22,189 nucleotides of DNA from Saccoglossus kowalevskii. Its lineage: Eukaryota > Hemichordata > Enteropneusta > Harrimaniidae. The position numbers were made by a program, and so were the translations under genes. The notes under the pieces are model-generated. The model was not told where the DNA came from and did not search any database. It was given only the letters and a program-made list of their open reading frames with translations. The DNA lies in NCBI RefSeq assembly GCF_000003605.2, contig NW_003136847.1, positions 40,455 to 62,643 on the forward strand. Direction: 5' to 3'. This document shows, in pieces, positions 1-21,700 of this stretch (position 1 is its first letter; each line of letters opens with the position of its first letter).

Positions 1-1560
1 ATACAGGGCAGTATTTATAGTAACCGTACTCCCACAATGCAGCTAGATGGCATTATTTATAGTAATTGTAGGCTTATAATGCAGCTAGAAGTCAGTATTT
101 ATAGTAACCATACTCCCACAATGTAGATAGAGGGCAGTATTTATAGTAACCGTACCCCCACAATGCAGCTAGAGGGCAGTATTTATAGTAACCATACTCC
201 AACAATGCAGCTAGAGGGCAGTATTTATAGTAACCATACTCCCACAATGCAGCTAGAGGGCAATATTTATAGTAACCGCACTCCCACAATGCAGCTAGAG
301 GGCAGTATTTATAGTAACTGTACTCCCACAATGCAGATAGAATGCATTATTGATAGTAATTGTAGGCATTTAATGCAGCTAGAAGGCAGTATTTATAGTA
401 ACCATTCTCCAACAATGCAGCTAGAGGGCAGTATTTATAGTAACCATACTCCCACAATGCAGCTAGATGGCAGTATTTATAGTAACCGTACTCCCAAAAT
501 GCAGCTAGAGGGCAGTATTTATAGTAACTGTACTCCCACAATGCAGATAGAATGCATTATTGATAGTAATTGTAGGCATTTAATGCAGCTAGAAGGCAGT
601 ATTTATAGTAACCATTCTCTCACAATGCAGCTAGAGGGCAGTATTTATAGTAACTGTACTCCCACAATGCAGATAGAAGGCATTATTTATAGTAATTGTA
701 GGCATTTAATGCAGCTAGAGGGCAGTATTTATAGTAACCATTCTCCCACAATGCAGCTAGAGGGCAGTATTTATAGTAACCTTACTCCCACAATGTAGAT
801 AGAGGGCAGTATTTATAGTAACTGTACTCCCACAATGCAGCTAGAGGGCAGTATTTATAGTAACTGTACTCCCACAATGCAGATAGAAGGCATTATTTAT
901 AGTAATTGTAGGCATTTAATGCAGCTAGAGGGCAGTATTTATAGTAACCATTCTCCCACAATGCAGCTAGAGGGCAATATTTATAGTAACCTTACTCCCA
1001 CAATGTAGATAGAGGGCAGTATTTATAGTAACCGTACCCCCACAATGCAACTAGAGGGCAGTATTTATAGTAACCATACTCCAACAATGCAGCTAGAGGG
1101 CAGTATTTATAGTAACCATACTCCCACAATGCAGCTAGATGGCAGTATTTATAGTAACCGTACTCCCAAAATGCAGCTAGAGGGCAGTATTTATAGTAAC
1201 TGTACTCCCACAATGCAGATAGAAGGCATTATTTATAGTAATTGTAGGCTTGTAATGCAGCTAGAAGACAGTATTTATAGTAACCATTCTCCCACAATGC
1301 AGCTAGAGAGCAGTATTTATAGTAACCATACTTCCGCAATGCAGCTAGAGGGCAGTATTTATAGTAACCATACTCCCACAATGCAGCTAGATAGCAGTAT
1401 TCATAGTAACCGTACTCCCACAATGCAGCTTGAGGGCAGTATTTATAGTAACCATACTCCCACAATGCAGCTAGATAGCTATATTTATAGTAATTACATG
1501 TCTAAACTGCAGCTAGAGGGCAGTATTTATACTAACTGTAGCCCATTAGTACAGCTGGAG
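1..1560. repeat. 42-bp minisatellite array, about 37 copies
   Basis: Tandem units with consensus start atgcagctagagggcagt followed by a middle atttatagtaac and an end such as catactcccaca. Unit starts fall at 37 + 42n from 37 to 1507 without a single insertion or deletion, and the array fades out after 1549. A distinct marker monomer (attatttatagtaattgtagg core) recurs at 37, 331, 541, 667, 877 and 1213, showing higher-order structure. Because 42 is a multiple of three, one frame per strand is open over long stretches (14-residue period MQLEGSIYSN-x-TPT on plus; a Trp/Tyr-rich period on minus). Units at 121, 793 and 1003 begin atgtagata, placing TAG in the plus frame, so I read this as satellite DNA and not a gene. 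It starts outside the window. Confidence 0.97.
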
Positions 1561-1659
1561 CATCGTCCGCCACAACAGAGTTGTTCCGCTCGAACATTCC
1601 TCCCTCTACAACACTGTGCAGTAATTCTGTTCATAATCGTGTTGCGCGATAGAAAGTTT

Positions 1660-2029
1660 ATCGACCAATAGAAAGCTTTGTTACAATGACTGCCAAAAAG
1701 CACTTGAAGCTTTGCATTTCTGCCGATATATGTTGCATTGACATGAGCATTGAGGTATAACACCTACTCTTCTATAATACTCAGTGTAACAACACTATTA
1801 CCACACTTGATGGTCGCAAGGCCGGTAAAACATAATAACATAATAATTTACTATTTCCAGTGCAAATAAAAATGAACACATCAGGCTCGGCACTAAATAT
1901 AGCTTTAATAGCTTTGGTCTGAATATCTGTGAGTTGCATGATGTATGCATATCGTCGCTGTATTGCTTTGACATCCAAGTCAACACATCTTCCACTGTGC
2001 GCAGCAACATTTATTATCGGGTCGGGCAT
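1660..2029 (-). pseudogene. RecQ-like DNA helicase fragment, decayed
   Basis: The minus-strand frame from an ATG at 2029 encodes a RecQ-type N-terminal helicase stretch. It has a Q-motif-like LTDIQTKAIKAIFSAEPDVF, a Walker A region reading CTGNSKLLCYYVLPAL (family norm is close to TGxGKSLCYxxPAL) and a following VVIVLL strand. The next conserved stretch (LSIIEE, then VLYLNAHVNATYIG, then LQVLFGS) continues in a different frame below about 1790 and carries a TAG at 1764-1766. The Walker A lysine context is scrambled, so the copy cannot hydrolyse ATP as it stands. The C-terminal helicase half, zinc and HRDC regions are absent. RecQ-like genes are often multiplied in marine invertebrates. Whether this one was a host paralogue or mobile-element cargo cannot be told. 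It probably lies in the last TMEM161 intron. Confidence 0.72.
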
Positions 2030-2254
2030 TTTCACCACCTGGCAACCCTCGCGGTGAAAACAAAAACCAAAAACTCTCAGAAAACAGTACTTTGGGATGA
2101 TTGTTGACCCCCCTCCCCCCCGAACAGTGTAACAATATATATCCAACATATTTAAATCTGGTTGGATTACATCAAACTTAAGTTAGGTTTGTGCTGTTTT
2201 CTCGATTTTAGCTATTTTCACCAGCTTTTCGACCAGCGTTCCACAGGAGCTTAC

Positions 2255-2375
2255 ACAGAGTCCATAGAGTGGGTGCGCGTCTTAAATAGAAACGTGGAGC
2301 TTCTTGTGACTTAGCTCCGCCCGAGGATTTTAATAGCTCGGCCAAGCGCTTTGATGAAAGCAGCAACATGATTGG
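2255..2375 (-). promoter_or_regulatory. CCAAT / GC-box / TATA-like promoter remnant
   Basis: Read on the minus strand, a CCAAT box (2371-2375) is followed after about 50 bases by a GC box, gggcggagc (about 2314-2322), and about 30 bases further by tatttaag (2281-2288). That would place initiation near 2255, some 225 bases upstream of the helicase-fragment ATG at 2029. Order, strand and spacing match a classical RNA polymerase II promoter. No transcription evidence is available. Confidence 0.4.
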
Positions 2376-2607
2376 CTGTTGGTAAACTGATTCTAAACTG
2401 TGAGGGCACTGTCACATACACATAGTCCTAATGAAATACTCCAAGGTGATAGTGGAGTGCTTCGCCGGAACATTACCTTAAAAATTCAAGATGAGCTGGA
2501 GGGTAGTACATGTAGTTAGAGTTTCGGACATTTGTCTATGTTTCAGTTAAAACAAATCATATGCACAAAAATCGCATTAATTATAAAAAAAAATTGACAA
2601 TTTTTAC
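2376..2607. other. Intronic sequence, no feature seen
   Basis: Sequence between the promoter-like block and the last visible TMEM161 exon. It contains the donor side of the final TMEM161 intron (starting gtaaaaattg on the minus strand at 2607) and no recognisable gene or repeat. Confidence 0.5.
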
Positions 2608-15360
<12,753 letters not shown>

Positions 15361-15644
15361 GATATCGGTAAATTTAAGTCTTCCAATAAACCAAAAACAA
15401 ACTGATTACCAGCAAAATTCAGCATCTCAAATACCAGCCATGCTCGGTCATTGGAAGTGAACTATGACCCGACAAGTCAACTGCCCTCAACGGGTAATTT
15501 GGTCTCGAGTTCGGTGGGATACCGAGTTTGACTTTATGCAATTTAGACGAACAGGTTAACTGGAATTAGTGCAAGTAACACAGTTAGGTAACAATATATC
15601 GATATTAAAATGCAAAAAATGGACAGAAAGATGGGTTTGAATAA
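15361..15644 (-). promoter_or_regulatory. Probable TMEM161 5' UTR and promoter, possibly bidirectional
   Basis: The region immediately upstream of the TMEM161 start. On the minus strand it holds tcacttccaatgacc (about 15446-15460), which combines an ETS-type ACTTCC with a CCAAT box some 90 bases from the ATG, and no TATA box. An unidentified plus-strand open block begins at its other end, so the interval could serve both directions. Inferred from position and motifs only. Confidence 0.4.
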
Positions 15645-15860
15645 AATACCCCAAGCGATGTGCGAATTGTAATAGTTGGACGCGTGGGGGCGCAAAAAAA
15701 TATACTAGTAATCGTTCGAATCGTTCAGAAGTTGTCGTCAGATATTAATACACCGGTCATTTTAGTCACTGATAGTTCACAAAACGTAATGGTTAATGAC
15801 ATTTGCACAAATCCGACAAAAAACAACTCGATTGATCTAGTTAAACACGTTATTATGTAA
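15645..15860 (+). CDS. Unidentified open block 1 (partial, no clear start)
   Basis: The frame is open from a stop at 15642 to a stop at 15858 and reads DVRIVIVGRVGAQKNILVIV, then QKLSSDINTPVILVTDSSQN and onwards. It is richer in CpG than flanking DNA and has alternating hydrophobic residues suggestive of beta strands. It has no ATG at its start; GTG at 15660 is not a credible eukaryotic initiator. It is followed at once by a second open block in another frame, with GT...AG bases bounding a 46-bp interval (15857-15902). I do not recognise the product. It may be an exon, a decayed gene or an element fragment. Confidence 0.3.
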   Translation, partial: NTPSDVRIVIVGRVGAQKNILVIVRIVQKLSSDINTPVILVTDSSQNVMVNDICTNPTKNNSIDLVKHVIM

Positions 15861-15873
15861 ATTATAGATATAA

Positions 15874-16185
15874 ATTTATTTAGTTTCTGTTCTAGTACTT
15901 AGATTTGGAAAGATCACAACTAGCGGTGTTGTAAGACCGGGCGATATATTACATTCTGAATCGGTCGGAAGAGGTTGGATTGGGCATCCAACGACCAAGG
16001 TTGAATTTGGGTCTCTATCGCCAAACTGCACGAATGCACGTATTGTAAATGTAGATCTTGAATCTAGTGTAGTAGATTACATTACCAATAATGAAAAAAT
16101 AACAAATAATATAATTGTGTTTAAAATGTGGAATATTTTATATCTATCAGGCCATTGTATTTTTTGGGTTATCGCAAATATGTAA
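15874..16185 (+). CDS. Unidentified open block 2
   Basis: The frame is open for 103 codons and includes FGKITTSGVVRPGDILHSES, VGRGWIGHPTTKVEFGSLSP and RIVNVDLESSVVDYITN, then a hydrophobic end. The PGD-x-L-x-x-ES-V spacing followed by V-x-F is faintly reminiscent of arthropod MBF2-type secreted proteins, but this is a by-eye impression and weak. Acceptor-like sequence (tttctgttctag, then gtacttag) precedes the informative part. CpG content is high relative to neighbours. Function unknown. Confidence 0.32.
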   Translation: MYLVSVLVLRFGKITTSGVVRPGDILHSESVGRGWIGHPTTKVEFGSLSPNCTNARIVNVDLESSVVDYITNNEKITNNIIVFKMWNILYLSGHCIFWVIANM

Positions 16186-16657
16186 TGATAGTTGTAGCAA
16201 ATATAAACTAGACACGTTAATGATACATTTGTGGTGGTGGTGGTGGTGGTGGTAATTCCGATGACTTATTCAAAAAGGGTTTGAATAGTGAAAAATATTT
16301 AATTATACTTATTCCATAACCTTGTCACCACTAGACCATGTCGCCAAATTTGCCTGCACTTTTTTCTTATATTCTTCAATATTTCTGGAATTGTACCACG
16401 ATTTTGGAGCCAGCAGACAATATTTGAGTCAATTTTCAGTCGGTTTTTACTAAAAAAATGTATATTTTTGTCTCAATCTTCTGAAGGAAATTGAAAACTA
16501 AAAAGAGGACTATTTTGTGAAGAAAAGAGGAAACTGGTGGTGGAAATGTTAATCAGCTTAATACGGAAATATATACAGTTATATAAAAAAGTTAATGCAT
16601 ATTTTAGTGAGTGTTGGTGAGTCACAAATAAAGACCATAATATCATAATATAAACAT
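16186..16657. other. Intergenic AT-rich DNA with a GTG microsatellite
   Basis: Contains a (GTG)n tract of 23 bases at 16231-16253 and no recognisable gene. Minus-strand open frames starting near 16679 and 16815 are hydrophobic by composition and look like shadows of A-rich plus-strand DNA. Confidence 0.5.
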
Positions 16658-17075
16658 AAGCCATGGTTTGACAAAACATGCATTGACCTTAAAAAACAAG
16701 ATAATAAATTAAGAGGAATTATGAAAGCCAACCCAATGACAATGTGTAATAAAACAATGACAATGTGTGTATACTTTAAAGTTAAAAAAAAAACATTTAG
16801 GAAAACAATTAACAACAGAAATGTAACGTTATGTAAACAATATCAAAAATAGTTCTAATAAATAATTTTCGAAATTAGTTAAATAAATCGATAAAACTCA
16901 ACAAATATTAGTTTGAATACTATTAGATATTTTAAATTCACCAGATGATCAATTCTGGGATAAAACATTTGAAGATTCAGCAATACATAAACTAGAAAAT
17001 ATGAGACTGAGAAATAACAAGTTCAAAACAAGTAAAATCTGGAAATTAAGTTTCAGTATTAAAAAACTAAAATAA
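16658..17075 (+). mobile_element. Possible LINE remnant
   Basis: Two plus-strand open pieces. The first (16658-16852) reads KPWFDKTCIDLKKQDNKLRG, followed by a Lys/Arg-rich stretch FRKTINNRN. It resembles the segment just before the reverse transcriptase domain in CR1/RTE/Jockey-type LINEs, where PWF-D-x-x-C is common. The second (16917-17075) reads LLDILNSPDDQFWDKTFEDS and onwards. The first piece ends at TAG (16850-16852) and a stop separates it from the second. No reverse transcriptase catalytic motif is visible. A-rich DNA gives Lys-rich peptides by chance, so this is uncertain. Confidence 0.35.
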
Positions 17076-17193
17076 TGATTTTGAATAAAAACATTGAAAA
17101 CACAGTTTTACGTTAGCAGTTCAAAACTACAAGTTGAAACCAAATTACTATATTTATAAATTACTTTCAATGAAAGTGACTCGTTCAAATGTT

Positions 17194-17440
17194 ATTAATT
17201 AAAATCTCTAATTGTGAAAGTTTAAAATAAGCTATAATTTAATAAGTCTGCAGTTCAATATTTATACTAATACTCAAATTCTCACTGAGCAATAAAATGT
17301 CACTAAGACAAACCAGAATCAATTCAGCAATGTAATTCAAACTCCAGATCATTCGCTTATTAAATTGAATCTCTTATTGTGAAACCTAAAAAAACTATTA
17401 TTTAATCAGCAGTTGAATATTCATACTAAAACTCAAAATC
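17194..17440. repeat. Diverged direct duplication, about 85 bp, offset about 160
   Basis: Copy 1 (about 17194-17281) and copy 2 (about 17357-17440) share ATCTCT-x-ATTGTGAAA, TATTATTTAAT-like, GCAGTT-x-AATATT-x-ATACTAA and ACTCAAA in the same order. Confidence 0.5.
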
Positions 17441-18642
17441 AAAACGTTATTTTATTTATTTGACATCATGTTTAAAGCTTTATTTATATGGAAGTGAAGT
17501 ATGAGGTACATATAATATCAACAAACTAATATATAAACAGTAAGTTACAATAACATCAATTCTAAATGACAACATAGAATATGAAAGAGAATTCTACAAA
17601 AACAATTTTAGGTGTTCACAAGAAAAGCGCGAATATCGCATCACAAGGTGAATTGGGTGATACCCAATATAATGATAAATAATCAGTAAAGTATTCCCAT
17701 ACTGGGCAAGAATACACCAAGGCAACGTACTAACCAGCAGGGTAGCTCTAAAATAAAACTGAACTACGTTAAAAGAGGCAAATTACATTCCTAACATTTA
17801 TTATACAGCGGTCGGAAACACTCTAATGTTATGACGTAACACCAAACAAAACTAAAAATGTAATCACAGATAAATTGCAAGACATTTGTTTTAAGTAATG
17901 TAAGAAAAATGAACAAAGACAATAACCAAAATGTTAGCAACAAAATCAAAAGATATACATCATGTAAACTTAATTGCAAACTATAAAATTATGAGAGCAA
18001 TTACAAAATTAAGGATTTCGGGCATAATTTACTAATCGAAGACGGATGTTACAAGCATATCCCTCATAATGAGAGGATCTACATTTTGTGTGACAATTAG
18101 CGATAAAAACAATTACAATATTAATTGCTCAAATACAAAGAATAAAGCATATAAACGATATTGTCTATGGTATTTATCATACATACCTCGTGCAAATAGA
18201 CGTTAATTTAGTTAACTAAGAAAAAGGTGTTATTATTTTCGTATTTTTGTTTTTCATGAAGACCTGTAGGTGATAGAAAATGTTGTTCATTAGGTCCGAA
18301 GTACCAAGAGAATTACCGAAAACACACAAGCAATTGCAAAATTTCACTCAAAATGTTATCAGTAAGTATTGTATATCGTAGTCTGTAAAACTTTTCTCAG
18401 TTAACGCCTTTATAATTCATCTCCTAGTTTCGCGTTTGTTCTCAGTACCACTTAGTAGTATTGATCGGTGACCTACATCGATCTACCTCGTCGTATCTGT
18501 TGATTCCCCTGGGTAATGTATAAACTGACCAAAGAAAGCCTGATATGATGAGACACAGCAATATATTGTATTGTGGCGTCTACGTTTCTACCAATGGTTA
18601 TCTATAGTTGAATCACATATAACATTTCTACATCCACGTTCT
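17441..18642. other. Intergenic AT-rich DNA downstream of the mucin-like gene
   Basis: Contains the small perfect palindrome ATTGGGT-gat-ACCCAAT (about 17652-17668). No gene is recognised. The part just below 18643 would be the 3' UTR of the mucin-like gene; I did not find a canonical AATAAA on the minus strand close to the stop. Confidence 0.5.
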
Positions 18643-18702
18643 TCATACTTCACCGGTCCAGTGCCATTTTGGCGCAGAATAGTCAGGATAATCATCAAAT
18701 TT
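18643..18702 (-). CDS. Mucin-like gene: final 19-residue exon
   Basis: Acceptor ttttgttatag, entering in phase 0, and TGA at 18643-18645. It encodes KFDDYPDYSAPKWHWTGEV. Two tyrosines in an acidic setting and two tryptophans near the C-terminus suggest a protein-binding tail end. The intron upstream is only 114 bases. Confidence 0.85.
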   Translation of the reverse strand, partial: KFDDYPDYSAPKWHWTGEV

Positions 18703-21700
18703 CTATAACAAAACAAAATATTTCAAAAGTTAACTATCGTGTAAAATTAATAAAGTTTTGATGGCCATACATCATTAGGATATTCATATCAGATGAATTA
18801 TATTGCTACATGGTACCTTTTGCGCATGTTCGGCGTACAGTTCATCATAGAATCTTCGTTCATTGAATGCGAGATACGAATTGTGTTGTTGTTCCGGGGT
18901 TGAAATTGAACTACTGCTGTCGTTTAGTGTCGTATTTATGGTGTCTTCTGACGCGCCACTTTCCGTATCGTGTCTATCTTTTTTTCTTCGTTTCCGTCTA
19001 CAAGAAAAATAAATGCCAATATTATGATAATATGAACGTCACCCATTATAGTGGAAAACATGGCTTCAATTATTGGCATGGCAACAATAACCCATCACAA
19101 ACATTTAATGTTTTGAAATATACCATTTTCCGTTCACTGCACAATCCCGCGTTATGCGTGAATTAGAACGTAAAAACAGGACAAACAAAGGTCATAGCGT
19201 CGTAGTCGCGTCAAACATCGCGTGGGATTCGACAAACGCGAAAGTATTTTGGGGACATTTCCATGCTTAATAATGTGCTGTACACATTTGATGATAGGCA
19301 ATTTCGATGGAGTAATGAAATTCAAACCTAATATTCCCCTGTCAAAGATCGGCCTTTCGAAATGAGCTACGAAATAAAGAATTTTGAGTTCAAAATCAAA
19401 TAATTCTATTTTTGCCGCAGATGTTCGGCTCGCGTCTTTCAAGCAACTCGCGAGATCTCTCAGTTGAGTGGTTTTTTACTATATCTCTGGAAGGACTTTA
19501 AGAATTATATTATTTCGGCTATTTCTGGTAGTGAATATCAGTTTAAATGTGACGTGGTGTATTTCTAATTCTTCCTATTATTTCAACTAGTCCAAGTACT
19601 GTATTAAGTGTGTTCAGCAATGTAACATAAGGACCACGAATAAATTTGACCACAAAATAAGCAACCATGTTACCAATGTATTTCCGAAACCGGAAAATAT
19701 ATCGATGACCCCGATTCCCGTGAGTGTAAGCTGTCTGTAACAGGGTTCGATAACGGCGATCATTTATGGAAATGCGACAGAACGCACTAAAATACGCTCT
19801 CACTAATTAGGATTCCCGTGTTAGATTGTTTGCTTCTAAAAGCCAGAACATGGATATATGTGACAGCAGAATAAACATTTCTGATTCTACAAATCAAATA
19901 TATTAAACTGTGAAGTAATTACTACATTCAATTAATAAATTGCAGATGACACATATGCGATATCATCTACTTATAAAACACACTTACATCATAAAGATCA
20001 ATAGTGTAAGTGAAGTAAAAGTAGCCAGTATGGAAACGCCAGACAACACTGCAGCTACAACCACGGAGATTGGAAACATCATATTGTTATCTGTGGGGAA
20101 TAAATAGATAAGCTAAGTGAATAGTTAGTCAGAGCTTGTGACTAATGCGTGTTTAATTTTTACTATATTCATAATAAACAAAGTTTATCAGTTGTACATA
20201 CTCGCTGAACAATTGCACTATGATCTTTGACCCGAAGGTCATTGATTATATTAATGAATTGCATTCACCACGTTTTCATTTAAATTGCCATTATTTCAAT
20301 AACGTGAAATTTGTACTGACTTATAGAAGACAATCTAATAATTTGCGATTAGCCTAGAATCAATGTAACATTGTAGTTCAAACTCACAAAGGCCTACATT
20401 CGCAAATGTATCAATACAACTTCGCTTCATGATTCATTAATACGAATATTATATAATAATTTTCTACCAATTATATCGTACTGAATATGCTGTTGATAGT
20501 ACCCGTTGTGTCACTGGCAGCTTGTGCCTGCTTTGTTTCTAACAGAGACGAACGATTCCCTCCAAAATGTATTGAAGTAGAGCCCAGATTTGATGACAGT
20601 GTGTCCAACTTAGTGGATATTGGCTGTATACTTGTTTGTCGCTGGGCCAGTGTGTGTTGATATTGCTCTGCTGCAGTCGATGGTTGATCTGTTGCAGTTA
20701 GTGATATATTAGGTCTTGGTCGATCTGATGTAGATGATGATGCAGTTGATGATGGCGGAATTGATTGGCGATTAGCTTTTGTTATTGAAGCCAGTGTAGA
20801 TATTTGCGATTTCTTTCTTGTATACAATGCAGGAATTGATGATTGAGTATCTTCTGTAAAGGCCTGTCTAGATGCCTGAAATGTTGTTTGATATTTCGTT
20901 TTTGAAGGCATTTGTGTTGTTTCTACTAGATGACCACTTGCTCTTTCATATTGTTTTTGAGTTAAATTGGTCGTTATTGGTTTTGTACGTCGTTGAACCA
21001 ATGTGGTTAACGATTCTGATGTTATATGTGATGTAGCAGTTGATAATAATGAAATAGTTGGCGACATATTATTGTTGTTGGCAAATTTCACACTTGTAGC
21101 TTCTTCTGAATGATCTGCTTCCCGAGTTGTTGCAGGATGGTATGTTGTTGTTGTTGTTGATGTGTTAGGTCTTAGATGCCATGAAGTAGTGACCCCTGGT
21201 GATTCATATTGGTTTGGTGTTCGATTTGATGTTGATGATGAGGTTTCACTTAATAAATCACTACCCTCAGATGCGGGCAGCATTGATGGATCAAAAGTTG
21301 TAGTTGACATACTTGTTTTGGTTGTTGCAGGAGTTTTTGATACTGACAGTCCTTTTGTAATTACTGGTTGTGTACGTCTGGATTGAGTTGAAGATACTGG
21401 ATGGGCCAATGTGGCTAATGAATTTAAACTTTCTATTGTAGTTGCTGGTGGTGTAAGTCTTGATGAAGTTGAAGACTCAATTATTGCTGCCGTGTATTGA
21501 CGGGCTAATGTTGTTAATGGTGTTACACTTTGTTCATGAGTGCTTTGATATTCATCTACTATTGTCATTTGTCGACCTTTTGAAGTTGGTAATATATTTG
21601 TTCCTGGTATATCTGATGTAGATACCAATCGAGTACTTGATGGTGTTTGATTATCTATTGTTGAAGCCAGTGTAGTTATCTCTGCTATCGTGGATGACCT

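Noticed and set aside
163-798. Long plus-strand frame through the minisatellite as a repeat-rich protein
   Set aside because: It owes its openness to the 42-bp period. Recurrent TAG monomers interrupt the same frame before and after it, and no splice or start context is present.
92-1465. Trp/Tyr-rich minus-strand frames in the same array
   Set aside because: They are the antisense reading of the same monomers and are broken repeatedly by variant units.
1-1560. CRISPR array
   Set aside because: Units are contiguous, with no unique spacers, in a eukaryotic intron-rich context.
19720-19760. tRNA-like B box (ggttcgataac)
   Set aside because: No matching A box or cloverleaf arms could be drawn around it.
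20471-20502. Stop at 20471-20473 as the real end of the mucin-like protein
   Set aside because: A phase-matched donor at 20503 joins to an exon encoding a clear membrane span and then to two further exons with consistent phases.
21162-21386. Plus-strand frame opposite the mucin exon
   Set aside because: Antisense shadow of a repetitive coding exon.
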